Of a DNA stretch of 64,000 bases, positions 1-11,991 are shown in pieces (the first letter of the stretch is position 1; the number at the start of each line of letters is the position of its first letter). This DNA is from Tausonia pullulans (lineage: Eukaryota; Basidiomycota; Tremellomycetes; Cystofilobasidiales; Mrakiaceae): positions 248,001 to 312,000 of the forward strand of contig OX637622.1 in the NCBI GenBank assembly GCA_951802195.1, given 5' to 3'. The translations under genes and the position numbers were made by a program. Under the pieces are notes generated by a model, which was given only the letters and a program-made list of their open reading frames with translations, did no database searches and had not been told where the DNA came from.

Positions 1-450
1 TGAGATGGTGCCGCCGGAGGAACGAGATCGGCGAACGCACACGACGGTCCGAACTTGTCGCCTTTCTTGGCCGGCTTGTACTTTGCCCTCTTCGCCTCCT
101 CGAACGTCGGCTTCTCTCCCGTGGGAGGAGACCAGACCTCGAGCTTGACGGCCGAGGAAACATCGGTCTTGTGGTGGAAGAGGGCAGCCGAGAGGTTGGC
201 CTCAGCGTAGTGGCCGCCGAGGAAGTTGCCGAAGCGGCCCAGCGTGATGGACTTGATGTGTTTGCCCTCTATGGAAGTAGCGTCAGTGGAAGTACATTGA
301 ACTGTCGACCCAGGGGGGAGGGAAGGGTCGAGTGCCCGGATGTAGGCGAACGGCCTTCGGCCGAGCCAGCTCTAGAGTGAACTCTCGTGAGCGGATGGAG
401 AGCGCAGACAGCTCACCTCCATTTGAGAAGGTCGTCTGAGGATAGGACAT
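1..450 (-). CDS. AMS1: Alpha-mannosidase (GH38, Ams1/MAN2C1 type), N-terminal fragment
   Basis: Only the N-terminus is in the window; the gene runs off the left edge. Exon 1 is 450-417 (Met then SYPQTTFSNG), a GTGAGC donor follows, exon 2 is 268-41, and a GTGCGT donor at 40 leads out of the window. Exon 2 reads RFGNFLGGHYAEANL, then a segment ending KKGDKFGPSW when the next exon supplies GG. This is the N-terminal pattern of class II vacuolar/cytosolic alpha-mannosidases (GDxFGPxW in MAN2C1, FGPSW in yeast Ams1). The family removes alpha-mannose from free oligosaccharides, and in yeast it reaches the vacuole by selective autophagy. The catalytic GH38 domain is not visible here. An in-frame upstream ATG at 621 would add 57 residues; I chose 450 because that extension looks like low-complexity leader sequence. 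Confidence 0.8.
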
Positions 451-1230
451 GGCTGGAATTCGAGGAAGAGGGTTGGGGAGGAGATTGGGGGTGGAGGGAG
501 GGGGTAGGGTTGCGTTGTTGATGGTGGTCGACGGCGAACGCAAGGTCACGACGCCGAGGAGGGGATGGGAGGGTCGCTGCTTCGGGGGTCGCCGACTTGA
601 GCCGAGGTAGCGGGACATCATCTGCTTTGTTCGATCTCCTCGACTATCGTTTATGGCGTTCCACCTTCAGACCAGGATACAGAGAATCAATGAGGGCCGT
701 GAGGTTTGGAATGAACTGAGTAGTTCATTGCAGAAGATGCATGGAGAGTCGCGTTCTCCTCTCGCGGGGGTAATATAAACAAGGTGGGTGCGCAGGGTGT
801 TACTCATCTCATCGACCTCTCCTTCATTCTTTTCTGCAATTCGGAGTCCAAAAAAGGCAGATCTTGCTGTAACGAGCTGAATAGTCTCACCTAATTCTGC
901 TGCAAGACTTGGTGGAGACCGGGCTAAGCTGCCCACGGCGCGCGCGCAATCACGCTGCGCAGAGAGTAGGTGCAAAACTACATATTTCTCTTCAGCTTGA
1001 CCCTCATTTCTCCCATGCGTGCGATCCACCAGAATGAAACTGACCATCCGCTTCTCTCTTCCACCGGATCGGGAGAGAAAGAGAGAGAGATCTGGTCGAA
1101 TGGACAGGGACGCGGCGTGACAGGCCGCCCTGAGAAGTTCCGTGCGCGAAGTATTTAGGCAAGGTCGCCCGCCAACAACCATCAACCCCCCCTCCCTCCT
1201 CCCCCTTCTTGGCGTCGTTCATCCGACAGC
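451..1230. promoter_or_regulatory. Divergent intergenic region AMS1 / NOC2
   Basis: Shared 5' region of two divergently transcribed genes. It ends in a C/T-rich stretch (about 1185-1213) just before the NOC2 start, the usual leader composition here. I see no clear TATA box and no further gene. Confidence 0.4.
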
Positions 1231-4155
1231 ATGGCAAAGGTTCGTAACAGCGTACCCTAGGACTCCAACGTACTTCCCTCTGATCATGAACCCGTCGAGC
1301 TTTTTCAGAAGTCTTTCAAAAAGGCACGTCGCGTTCCCCTTCCTCCTTACCCAACCCCACCGACGACGCGATTGCTGACCTTCGTCACCCTATCATCACC
1401 TTCCTCCCTCTAGTTTGCTGGCACTGGCAAGCTCAAGGCCGTCATCAATTCGCGACGCGCCCACCAGAAGCAGCGGAAGCTCATCGAGGGCCGCGAGAAG
1501 CGAAAGAGCGGCACGGCCCGCCAAGAGAGCGCCGGTTCGGGCGACGAGGACGAGGACGACGAGCCGGCCCAGACTAAGGGCAAGGGGTGCGTCCTACGAT
1601 GGAGATATGCGAGCCAGTCAGAGAGACGCTCGGCGGCTGACGAGTGGTATGCCTATCGCGACCCGTCGACAGATCCAAGGAGCCCAAGAACGTCGACGAC
1701 CTCCTTGGCGCGGACTTCATGGAGGGTGACTCAGAGGTACGCTGTGACGCACAAGTCAAGCTGGTCTCTGCAGGCATTCTTCCTTACACTTGCTCGCTGC
1801 CTTCCTAGGACGAGACCGCTCTTGCGCCGGCGGACGGCGACGAGGACGACGACGCCTCGCTTGCCGACACAGACGACTCGTTCGGTTCGCTTGACGATCT
1901 CGATGGTGCGTTGAGACTTCTTTCGTCCACAGATGTCATGCTGACATATGCCTCAGATATGGAGCAGGATCAGGTTCAGGCGATGGCCAACCTGTCGAAG
2001 ACGGACCCGGAGTTCTACAAATACCTTCAGGAGAACGACAAGGAGCTCCTCGAGTTCGGCCAGTCGCCGCCGCCTGATCACGAGACGGTCTCCCGCAAGA
2101 GCAAGAACAAGAAGGCTGCTGTTGTCGAGGAAGAGGCGATGCTCGAGGACGGCAGCGATCTTGAGGAGTACGAGGGCCCCGCGACGGACGACGAGTCCGA
2201 GGACGAGCCCGGGCTCGGCCAGACGAAGGGGAAGGGCAAGGAGAAAGCCGAGGAGTTTGATAAGAAGACTGTCACGATGGAGATGGTCCGCGGCTGGCAG
2301 AAGGGCATGCTCCAGGTATGTCGAATAGCGCGCGAGAGAGAAGACGTGACGCGAATGAACGTCTAATCTGCCTCTGTCCCCCTCACCCCAGACGCGCTCG
2401 CTCAAGAGTCTTCGCCGACTTCTGCTCGCATTCCGTGCTGCCGCGCACTCGAACGAGGAGGGCGTCGATGAGCGTGCTCAGACGTTTGCCTACGACATCG
2501 AGGACCCTACTGGTGAGCCTAAGCGCACAAATGCTCGTATGATGTTGCCTCTGAGTCTAACTGCTGTTGCTCCAGTCTTTAACAAGGTCATCCTCGCGTC
2601 CCTCAAGTTCACGCCGATCGTTCTCGCCCACCACATTCCTTTCCGCCTTTCGCCGACGACCGGCCGTTACAAGCTGCTCAAGTCGCCCGCCCCGGCGCTC
2701 ATGAAAATGCTCCTCAGTTACATGGGCAACCTCCTGCACCTCATCGGCCAGCTCCCGGACGAGGCTGGAGGACTCCTTAAGGTCTGCCTTGAGGGCAGCG
2801 CCAAGATGATTCCCTGGGTAATCGGCGCTCGGAAGACGGTCCGCCAATACCTCAAGGTCCTCCTGGAGCTTTGGTCGTCTGGCTCTGACAGCGTTCGGAT
2901 AGCCTGCTTCCTCGCGATCCGCAAGATTGTCGCGGCAGGCGACGAGGGTGTCAAGGACATGGTCCTTAAGGGCATCTATCTCTCGCTTCTCCGGTCATGC
3001 AAGCAGACGACGATCCACACGTTCCCGGCGATCAATCTCATGAAGAACTCGGCCTCGGAGATTTACACCCTCGATCACTCGACGGCTTACCAGCACGCAT
3101 TCGGCTACATCCGCCAGCTCGCCGTCCACCTCCGCAACTCAATGCGGGTCAAGACCAAGGTTTGTTGCGCTCGAGCTCACTCCTGTTATCCTTCGTCTCT
3201 AACTGTCTCTGCTTCATCTCAGGACTCCTACAAGGCCGTCTATAACTGGCAATTCGTGCATTGCATCGACTTTTGGTGCCTTGTCCTTTCAAACGCGTGC
3301 TCCCGGCAGACGCTTCTTGCCCGCGGAGGTGTCGAGTCGGAGCTCCAGCCTCTCATCTACCCTCTTGTCCAGGTCACGCTTGGAGTCATCCGGTGGGTTG
3401 TCTTCGTCTGTTAAGCTGATTCGAACTAGCCATTGACTCTTCTCTTCTATTTTTCAAGCCTTATCCCGACGTCGCGCTACTTCCCCCTTCGGTTCCACGT
3501 TATTCGCTCCCTCCTCAGTCTCTCCGCCCACACCAAAACCTATATCCCTCTCGTCCCCTCGCTTGTCGAGCCCCTCTCCTCCGCCGAATTCACGCACAAG
3601 CCCAAGCCGTCGACGCTTGCCCCTCTCGACTTTGAGTACCACATCCGCGCCCCCGCTGCCTACCCTCGGACGCGGGCCTACCAGGACTCGCTCGCGGAGG
3701 AGATCACCTTCCTTCTGCTCGAGTCGCAAGCCCTTATGTCGACGTCCATCTCCTTCCCGGAGATGAGCATCCCCGTCGTGACGCTCCTCAAGCGGTTCAC
3801 AAAGAAGAACGGCGGCAAGGGCGGCAAGGCGACTTCGCTGTTCAAGGTCCTCATCGACAAGATTGAGACGACGGCCAAGTGGGTCAACGAGAAGCGCAAG
3901 AACGTCGAGTTCGCTCCGAACGATCGGCAACAGGTCGAGGACTTCCTCCAGGGCGTCGATGTCGAGACGACTGCTGTGGGGGCTTACTGGAAGCTTCAGA
4001 AGAAGGTCCGCACCGCGAAGCGGAAAGAGGTCGAGAAGGCCGCGCGTGAGGAGCGCGGGCCTGAGGAGGACGGCTCGGATGACGACAACGACGAGCCTGA
4101 GGATGAGATTGAGGATGAAGACGAGGGCGAGATGGAGTATGAGGAGGACGATTGA
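1231..4155 (+). CDS. NOC2: Nucleolar complex protein 2 (Noc2/NOC2L), ribosome biogenesis
   Basis: Noc2 works in the nucleolus and nucleus with Noc1, and then Noc3, to mature and export pre-60S particles. The spliced protein keeps the family landmarks in order: a basic N-terminus (MAK, KSFKK, FAGTGKLKAVINSRR), acidic stretches, TDPEFYKYLQENDKELL, the MVRGWQKGML helix, YQHAFGYIRQLAVHLRNSM, YNWQFVHCIDFWC, a segment containing SRYFPLR, and an acidic C-terminus ending EYEEDD. Human NOC2L has the same blocks (DPEFYKFLQEND, YQHAFLYIRQLAIHLRNAM). About eight introns are needed. Exon 1 is only 9 nt (1231-1239) and exon 2 only 15 nt (1309-1323), followed by an apparent GC-AG intron (1324-1413). The ATG lies at the end of a C-rich leader. 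Identity is very secure; the first two exon borders rest on frame and family similarity. Confidence 0.95.
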
Positions 4156-5169
4156 GCGTTCTAGTTGGAGATGATGTCGATGTTTTCGTTGAGAAGAAAC
4201 TTGGCACAGAACGCACAAGTACATCAAGAGATGGAGGAGAAAGAAAAGGTTGAGGGGGAAAAGCGGGCTGCGCTGAGATACCGGCGAATTCGAGCTTATA
4301 AGCGGCTCAAACCATGAGATGAGATATTGCATGAGGTCAAAGACCCTCTTGAGAGCGCCAGGAAGGCTTCGGCTTTCAAATGCCTTGAGGATGGACGGAA
4401 ACAGGTCGAGTTGTAACTTCGTACACGGAAAATGAGGTGCCCTTCCCATTCATATATGCACTTCTTACTGGTATCCTTGCTTGCCTTGGCGACAGCGGCT
4501 GTCCTATTTCAACGGATTCCACAGGAAGTTCCGAAGCATAGCAAAAACGGCTAAATAAAATGGAAAGACCCATGGCTCTGTATGGCCGGCTATACAGCAC
4601 GTAGTGACGATGAATTTGCCCCTCCGATAGCAGCACTCCTCATCTGGTCCAGATCTCGTTCGAAGAGTATCCATGAAGTTGAAGACGGCTTGCACTCATG
4701 CAGCATCTCATGACTTTGTTGTGGGCAAGCACGCGAGCTTACCGCTCTCTCCCAGCTTTGTGCAGTTCGGCTTCACTCCTCGAGCTCAGAATTTGGGCGA
4801 GCGGAAGCCGGGTCAGAGAGGAGGGACAGGAAGGATCAACGGAGGGAAGCGAGGAGAGGTCGTGGATAGTCGAAGGAGAAAAGAATCCCCACGATCGACG
4901 CCACCCGCCGCACCCTGCCTCAACTTTCGAGCCGAGGCAACAACTCAGCCAGTTACACCTGGGGGATCGCTGAGGCACTCCACTTTATGAGAACCATCTC
5001 TCGATAAACATTCGACAGAGAGGACATTAGGGCGCTTGGGCCGCCCGGGCGGATAGAAAGAGACAGGCATCCTCCTGCGTCTCTCCTTCCCTCGGACGTT
5101 CACCGCTCAACCCCGACTCGTCGCCTCGTTACTCGCCAGCCACTGAACTTCACCTCCAGTCGACGAGAG
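4156..5169. other. Intergenic region NOC2 / KEL3
   Basis: About 1 kb holding the 3' end of NOC2 and the promoter of the kelch gene. Composition is less GC-rich around 4480-4700. I find no convincing gene, tRNA or repeat. Confidence 0.4.
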
Positions 5170-8100
5170 ATGGCTCCCAAGTGAGTCTCAGAACTAGCTC
5201 GTGCGACGGAGCGAATGACGTTCCCCCGCCTTGTCGTGGGCTGCTGCTCATGCGCGTCGCCGCCCTCTTCCCTCCTTTGCAGAAACAAGGACAAGGGCCC
5301 GACCCTGACCAAGGCTCAGCAGAAGGCCGCCATTAAAGCCCAGAAGAAGGCCGCCCAGGAGAAGAAGGTCACCAAGAAGCTCACTAAGCAGGAGAAGGCC
5401 AAGGGCAAGGGGAAAGGGAAGGAGGACGAGGATGACCTCGAGACGATCCTTGCAAACGTGAGTCAGGCCCCGCTCTCGTGCATGCAGGTCTTTGTATTGA
5501 CGAAAGTTTCCACGTGATCGTTCCTATTACAGTTCCAGAAGGACTGGGAGACGGTACGCGCCTCTGGCGGGCGAACCCGCGACAACTGGCTGAGAATGGG
5601 CCCGCTGACATTCGTCCTCTCTGCTTCGACCGACCCAGCAACACAAAGTCACCGAGGAGACCAGCACTGGACCCCCCAGTCGACGTGCAAACGCGACGCT
5701 CGTTGCGTGTCCATCCGGCAACTATCTGTGGTGCTTGTTCGGTGAGTAGTCGGCTTCTCGCGCACCGTTCGTTCTCCTTGTCGACTAGCTAATCGTCGCT
5801 CTCCCACGCTTTCCTTCGCCAGGCGAGTACTTCGACGGAGATAAGGCGTGAGTCTATATTTCGCGCTAAGTCATGACACTATCCTGACATATCTTCTGGC
5901 CTCCCCCAGCTCGTTCTAGTGCGTCATTCCGGTCTCACCTGCGGTCTGTCATCCATTCTGACAGCTATGCTTCCCCGCCAGCAACGACGTCTATCGTTAT
6001 TCTCCCGACAAGGACGAGTGGAAGCGGTTCATCTCACCCAACTCTCCGGGACCCAGGAGTGCGCATGCCTGTGTCACTTCAGCCGCCGGCGGTGGGAAAA
6101 TCTACATCTTCGGTGGCGAGTGAGTTTTATTGCCCTCGTCTTTTTCCCCCTCTCCTTGATCTGATCGCCGATATTCAGGTATGCCTCTCCCAAGCAGACG
6201 ACGTTCCACCATTTCCGCGACTTTTGGGAGTTCGACTGCTCGACACACTCCTGGGAACGCATCGACACCAAGATCAAGCCGAGTCCTCGGAGTGGGTCCC
6301 GCATGGCCATGTTTAAGAACTACATTGTCCTCTTCGGCGGGTTCTATGATCTCGGGGTCCGCAGTGCGTCCTCCATCTGAGTCTCAGATGTGCAAGCATC
6401 TGCGGCTTCCCCGCTGACTTCGTTCGTCCATCATTACCAAGCCAACTACCTCGACGACACCTGGATTTTCGACTGCTCCGAGCAGAAGTGGAAGCAGATC
6501 GAGTTCCCCGTCAACGCCCAAAAGCCTAGGTGCGTCGTATATACAAATGCGAACGAACGCGCCCGCTGATCTCGGATAGGACAGGGCTCGATCCGGCTTC
6601 TCCCTTCTTCCCTGCGCGGAGGGCGTCATCCTCCACGGAGGTTACACGAAGATGTACGAGAAGGGCAAGCGCGCTAAAGGTTACGCGCTTGACGATACCT
6701 GGCTTCTCCGGTAAGCTCCCTTGGTTCCAGGCTGCTAGATACCGCCTTGTTGACAACATCAAGGGGAGCAGGATCGACCCCGCCGACCTGTCGAAGATCA
6801 AGTGGGAGAAGCGGCGGAAGATTGGCTACCCGCCCTCGACGCGCTCGGGCTGCTCGATGACCCTTTGGCAGTCGAAGGGGATGGGTGTTTGCTTCGGTGG
6901 TGTGGTGAGTCTCTGGCTACTTGAACTTGCTTTTCACTGTTGCTGAATCACCTCTCGCGACTGTTCAGTTCGACGACGACCGCGACGAGGAGACGCTCGA
7001 ATCCGTCTTCTACAACGACCTGTGCGTTATCCTCACCTTTTTCTTCATTCGCTTCTTGTGACCATGCTTATGCGCTCACCCCTTCAGTTTCGCCTACAAC
7101 CTTACCCATCCGGGTCGCTGGATCTCGCTCAATCTCAAAAAGAAGAAGAAGCAAGGAGGCGGCGGTCGCCGCAAGGCAAAGCAGGCTCAGATCGTTGCCG
7201 CCGCTGCCGCCGCGAGGGCCAAGGCTGAAGGAGGAGGAGGAGGAGCCGACGACAACGACCAGTACAACACGGATGACGAGGCGAGCGGAGACGACGAGCA
7301 GCAACAGCAGGTCGCTCTCCCGGAGTTCGAGGAGGACGACCCGGACGACCCGATGAAGACGGTCCCGCTGACGCGATACAACTCGATGATTGGTTAGTCG
7401 CTCGTCTTCTTTCCTTTTAGCTTGATCCCTCCTCTGATACGTTTTTTATACTTCATCAGCGATCTTGAAGAACACTCTGTACATCTATGGAGGCATCTTC
7501 GAGAACAAGGAACGCGAGTTCACACTCGACGACCTCTACTCGCTCCAGCTGGATAAGCTCGAGCGGTACACCTGTCTGAAGGCATCTGGCCTCGAGGAGG
7601 AGGCTTGGCTCGAGTCGGACGAGGAGGAGGGCTCGGATTCTGGTTCGGACTCTGGCTCGGACGACGAGGAGGGCGGTGGGGGAAGGAGGAAGCACCGCAG
7701 TGATGATGACGAAGGGGCCGGAGAGGGTCAGGAGGGTCAGGAGTATGTCCCGGACGAGCCGGAAGTTGATATGGACCCTGGGGAGGAGGGCTTCATCATA
7801 GAGGAGCTTGAGGACGGTCAGGTCCTCGTCATGACTCCAGCGGAGCGGGTGAGTCGCTGCTCATACCGGATGTCCCTGCTGATCACTGTTCGCGCATCTG
7901 GCCGACTGACAGCTTTTCTATTGCTCTCAGGACGAGCTCCGGCGCCAGGCGACGCACTTTATCGGAGTCTCCAAGGACTCAACCCGGAGCCTCGACGACA
8001 TGCTGAGCACGCCGCTCCCGGGGGAAAAACTCGATGCTTTCTGGCGCCGAACTAGTGAGTCACGGTTGTGCCCATTTCCCTCTGTCTTCTCTTTCTGACC

Positions 8101-8356
8101 ATCATCTTATCATCTCCCAGGCGAGTACTGGACCCAACGCGCGCACAACACCTCAGACGCTCGCGGCAAGTCACTCAAGCGGGACGGCTTCGAGCTCGCT
8201 TCGAAAAAGTACGAGTCGTACAAGCCAATCCTCGAGGAGATTGAGCGCATCCAGGCCGAGGCGGGTCTCGAGGAGGAGGACATGAAGCGGAACGGTGGCG
8301 GGATGGCCGCGAACGGGATGGGTGGAGTTGGGGAAGGCAGCCGGAACAGGCGGTAG
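5170..8356 (+). CDS. KEL3: Kelch-repeat protein, Kel3/KLHDC4 family
   Basis: The protein opens with a lysine-rich stretch (MAPKNKDKGPTLTKAQQKAA) and an acidic DEDDLETIL segment. Kelch blades follow, with typical cores: SGNYLWCLF then GEYFDGDKASFYNDVY, GGKIYIFGGEYASPKQ, NYIVLFGGFYDLG, EGVILHGGYTKMYEKGKRA, a GGV(F)DDD blade, and NTLYIYGGIFENKEREFT. Acidic linkers and a C-terminal helical region (EYWTQRAHNTSDARGKSLKR) complete it. KLHDC4 proteins share exactly this order: basic N-terminus, about six blades, then the C-terminal domain. The molecular function of the family is poorly known, so none is assigned. The 5' half is cut into tiny exons, including about 21 nt (FQKDWET), 25 nt (5822-5846) and 9 nt (5910-5918). 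About eleven introns in total. It is convergent with the METTL14-like gene, 244 bp apart. Confidence 0.92.
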
Positions 8357-8600
8357 GGAAGCGGAGGAATCTAATCGATATTGTGAGAGTCGTGACATAG
8401 CTCGTAAGTATCGTCAAGAGGGGAGGAACAACTCCCGTTCTCAGAAGGCGCCGCCTCCGAAACCGCCGCCAAAACTGCCGGGATACTGGCCCATCACTGT
8501 CACGAAGAAGACGTCAGCAAGACGATCTGAGAATACTAGAACGATTCAACCACTGACTCATCTGGTTCATCACTGAGAAGCCGTTGAGGAGATGGACTGG

Positions 8601-11325
8601 TCAGAGGTCTGATAAGTCGAGAATGCTTAGACATGGGGACTGACTCATCTGCTGTTGCTGGAGCGCCGCCAGCTGAGCCTGTTGCTGCTGAAGCGTCGAC
8701 ATCGGCCGCTGCTGCTGTTGCTGAGGAAGAGGCGACGGCGATTTCCCCGCTTTCGGCTGACTGAGCCCGTCCCCGCCCACGCCCGCGAAGGGGTCGCCGA
8801 CCCCGACCCCGATCCCGACCCCGAGCCCGCCGCCCGCCTGGTGCTGGTGATGCTGGTGCTGAGGGTAAAACTGTTGCTGGGGCTGACTGCCATTACCCGT
8901 GGATGACCCACCAAAGCCTCCCATCCCCATGCCCATTCCGCCACCCATCGGCATCGGCATCCCCATCTCTAACCCGCCCATCCCCGACATTCCCACACCC
9001 ATGCCCATCTCCGGCATGTGCATGCCCATCTCCGGCATCTGCATACCCATCCCAGACATGCCCATCCCCATCCCGGGCGGCATGCCCATCCCCATCCCGC
9101 CTATTCCACCCATTCCGCCCATCCCGCCTATTCCACCCATTCCGCCCATTCCGCCCATTCCGCTCATCCCGCCCATCCCGCCCATCATCATCCCCGCGTC
9201 CTGAGGGAAGTACATGCCTCCTGATGCGGCAGCCATCATTGCTGCCATCTGCTGCTGCTGGTGGTGCATCTCCGCCATCCCTCCACCGCCAACATGCAGG
9301 AACCCTCCACCGCCTCCACCGGCGAACCCGCTTCCTCCAACTGTGACGGTGGCGAGGCCCGCTGAGACACCTGACGGCCGCGATGATGTGGTATTTCCAG
9401 CGCCACCGCCCCCACCGGGCCCTAGAGAGGAATGCGGGCGGCCCTTGTTGGCGGATTTCGGGCGGAGGATCTCAATTTCTATGATGATCATTATTTGTTG
9501 GACCAAACATTGTGTCAGAGGAGAGAAGAGCGGAGGGAGACGCAAGTGAGATTATTAGAGCAAAGGCAGAGCGCACCAGAAGGGACAGGAACGACATGTC
9601 TCCCATCGATCGTAACGAGCGCGTCGTACGTCTTCTTGTCAAATCGGTCGGTGAGGGTTTGGAACGCCGGGCGAGGGGGAAGACCATGTGGTTTTGCTAT
9701 TGTTTTCGTCAGCTCTTCAGCCTTGTCTTCTACCATCGCCTCGAGCGCTCCGACGATCGTGGATGGCCGGCTCGTAAAAGTGCTTGTGGTCTTGGAAGAA
9801 GAGGGTTCAGGGTGACCAGCTGTGACCCAGCCTCGACGGGCTTTCGACTCGCGGCCGAAGAGTTCGAGTCGTCGGGTGCCAAGGCAGAAATTCTCGATGA
9901 GCTGTGATGTGGAGAAGGGGGGAAGGCAGGGGTCAGGGTCTGGAGCTGCTGGGCTGACAGACAGATGGCAAGGGTAGCAACACGGACAGTGTACATTTCT
10001 GCTGGCTTTTGAAGCTTGTCTGTAATCGAGAATCCATATTCAGCCACTTATGCAGTGGATGGGACCAGATCCTGTCCACTTACCCTCAAAATCGCCTTCC
10101 CAGACGATCACGTCCGTGTCGATCTAAAGCAGCGCAAGAGTCAAGCACCCGTCTCTAAACGCGCGCAGAGGAGCTTGGATCGAGTCCCTACATTTGTATG
10201 CACAAAGTGCCCATCGTGCGCCCTCCGGACGGTCCCCCGAATACCCATCAAGAGATGCTCCTTCGTGTTCTGAAAAATCGAGTCCGTCGGCGGGTCGCCT
10301 CCACTCTTCCCATCCTCCTTCCGTTTATCCTTGTTGAAGTTCGTCTTGATCCAGCAGATCTCCTCGCACCTCCTGAACCCCCATTTGAACATCGTCTCCT
10401 TTCCCTTCTCAAGGCCATCCTCGTTTCCCTGGCCGACCCAAAGGAAGACGAACGCTGGGTCGGCGGACAGCTGGCGGATCGGCAGGGAGGAGATCTCGGG
10501 CCATGTCATGGAGGGGGGCGGAGTGATGAGAATCGAGTCGAATCGATGCGGGGAGAGGTTGTCGATGAGGTGGGAGGCGAGCGGCGTGAGAGTGGGGGGC
10601 AGGCCTGGGACGACGATAGTGGCAGCGGCGCCTGGAGCAGCGGGAGGAGATGGAGGAGGGGCGGGAACAGGACCCAGAGCAGATGAAGCGGCAGACCCCT
10701 TGACCGCTGCTGCTGGGAGCGGGAGGAAGAACGGGCCGTGGGAGACGAGGTCGATCTGGGCCCTCTTGAGGGCGAGCAGCTTTCGCTGGCGAGGGTACCT
10801 ACAAGAACGCGTCCACGTCGCGTCAGGACTCGAAAGAGGACGGACGGAGCGTGTGCGATCGACCTAAGGGCGAGAGAGACTGACTCTTCGCAGCGCTTCT
10901 CCTCATCAGCACCGTAGATGGCGTTGCCGCCCCATTCATTGGCGGAGAGGTACCGAGCGGGAATGTTATTCCGTATCGTCTCCTCGTCCCAAGCTGGCGG
11001 ACGGACAGACGCGTTTGTGAGGGAAGGACTCCAGGTCAGCGTGGTCTCCAAGAGAGAGGGCACAAACCTGCTCGCGCGCACCGTAATTCGGATAGTACGC
11101 CTCGTACTTGCGCCGCTTTGCCTCAGGGATGTGCGAGATGTCGAGGCGGGCCGTAGGTGCCGGCGGCGACGGAGGGGGCCGGCGGGCAGCCTCGCCCCAG
11201 GCGGGGAGGCTGTGGGCCGTGGGCTTGAGAACGTCTGAGCGGAGGGTCCTGTTGCGCCCGATGCGGGAGAGAAGAGCGGTGTGGGCCTCGAGAAGGGCCG
11301 TCGAGTCCGAGGCGGTGGCGGTCAT
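8601..11325 (-). CDS. KAR4: METTL14/Kar4-type subunit of the mRNA m6A methyltransferase, with a Gly/Met-rich tail
   Basis: MT-A70 family protein of the METTL14/Kar4 branch, the RNA-binding partner of the catalytic METTL3/Ime4 subunit in the nuclear m6A writer. Exons on the minus strand: 11325-11064, 10993-10885, 10798-10192, 10123-10084, 10019-9988, 9901-9577, 9478-8601; these sum to 750 codons in frame. Landmarks: SHIPEAKRRKYEAYYPNYGA, CEEYPRQRKLLALKRAQIDL, ILITPPPSMTWPEI (site of EPPL in METTL14 and DPPW in METTL3), FVFLWVGQG, GFRRCEEICWIKTNFNKD, NTKEHLLMGIRGTVRR, LIENFCLGTRRLELFGR and EIEILRPKS. The last 290 residues are low complexity: GGM/GM repeats, then Gln-rich blocks. In human METTL14 this place is taken by an RGG tail. 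The PPPS in place of DPPW fits a non-catalytic partner. The first donor (11064) is the least certain border. Confidence 0.92.
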
Positions 11326-11991
11326 GATGGCTGTCGGTCGGGCGGGGAAGCCTGGCCAGAGGGCGAGGACGCGTCTCGCCTTCTCTGGCTTGCGCGCGCA
11401 TGGATCAAGCCCCAGACGCGCTTGCCATGCGCCTATCTCCCTGTCCCTGTCTCTATCTCTGTCCGAGCAGGGCCCGGAGAGAGAGCACGGTGGTCCTGGC
11501 GAGTGGCGGTTCCCGCGGTCAAGCAGCCAGCCGAGGGCCGTACCTTGCATGAGTGTGCTGCGGAGGCCGACAGTCATGGCCGAGGGTGCAGACGGGCGCA
11601 GACGGGCGCTCCAGAGGCGGCGCAGACGCGAGAGGCGATGCAACCGCGATGCACGTCGGCTCTCGTCTTTCCCTCTTACCAACCTCATCGCCAGTCCTTC
11701 CAGCTCGAGGGGACGCTGCCATCGCATACACTCTCTGTCCCCGCCCCGCGAGACACGCCGCCCCTCTCCCAGTCCCCGACGCCGGCCATCTTTCCCCGTC
11801 GTAAAGCCTCCCGCTCTCCCCACGGCGGCCTTCTCCCTTGCACGACGTCGCCGGCCCCCGCACGTCGTGTGCCCCTCTCGTTGGCTTTCTCTGCGCCAGA
11901 CAGGACCAGAGCTCCTCTCCTTGTCTCCCTCCAACGGCCATCCAATCTCACACACACGCACCCTCCTGCCCTCCTCTCCCTCGCCATCTGC
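11326..11991. promoter_or_regulatory. Divergent intergenic region KAR4-like gene / 11992 gene
   Basis: A 666-bp shared upstream region between two divergent genes. It is very C/T-rich on the plus strand from about 11660 on, as in other leaders here. Open frames on both strands reflect GC richness; I see no extra gene. Confidence 0.4.

Noticed and set aside
8899-9346. Plus-strand Pro/Ile and His/Pro repeat proteins
   Set aside because: Antisense readings of the Gly/Met repeats of the METTL14-like tail; no independent support.
10966-11961. Longer minus-strand N-terminus for the METTL14-like gene
   Set aside because: The frame stays open upstream of 11325, but the residues are Arg/Gly-rich filler without similarity; the ATG at 11325 fits the family better.
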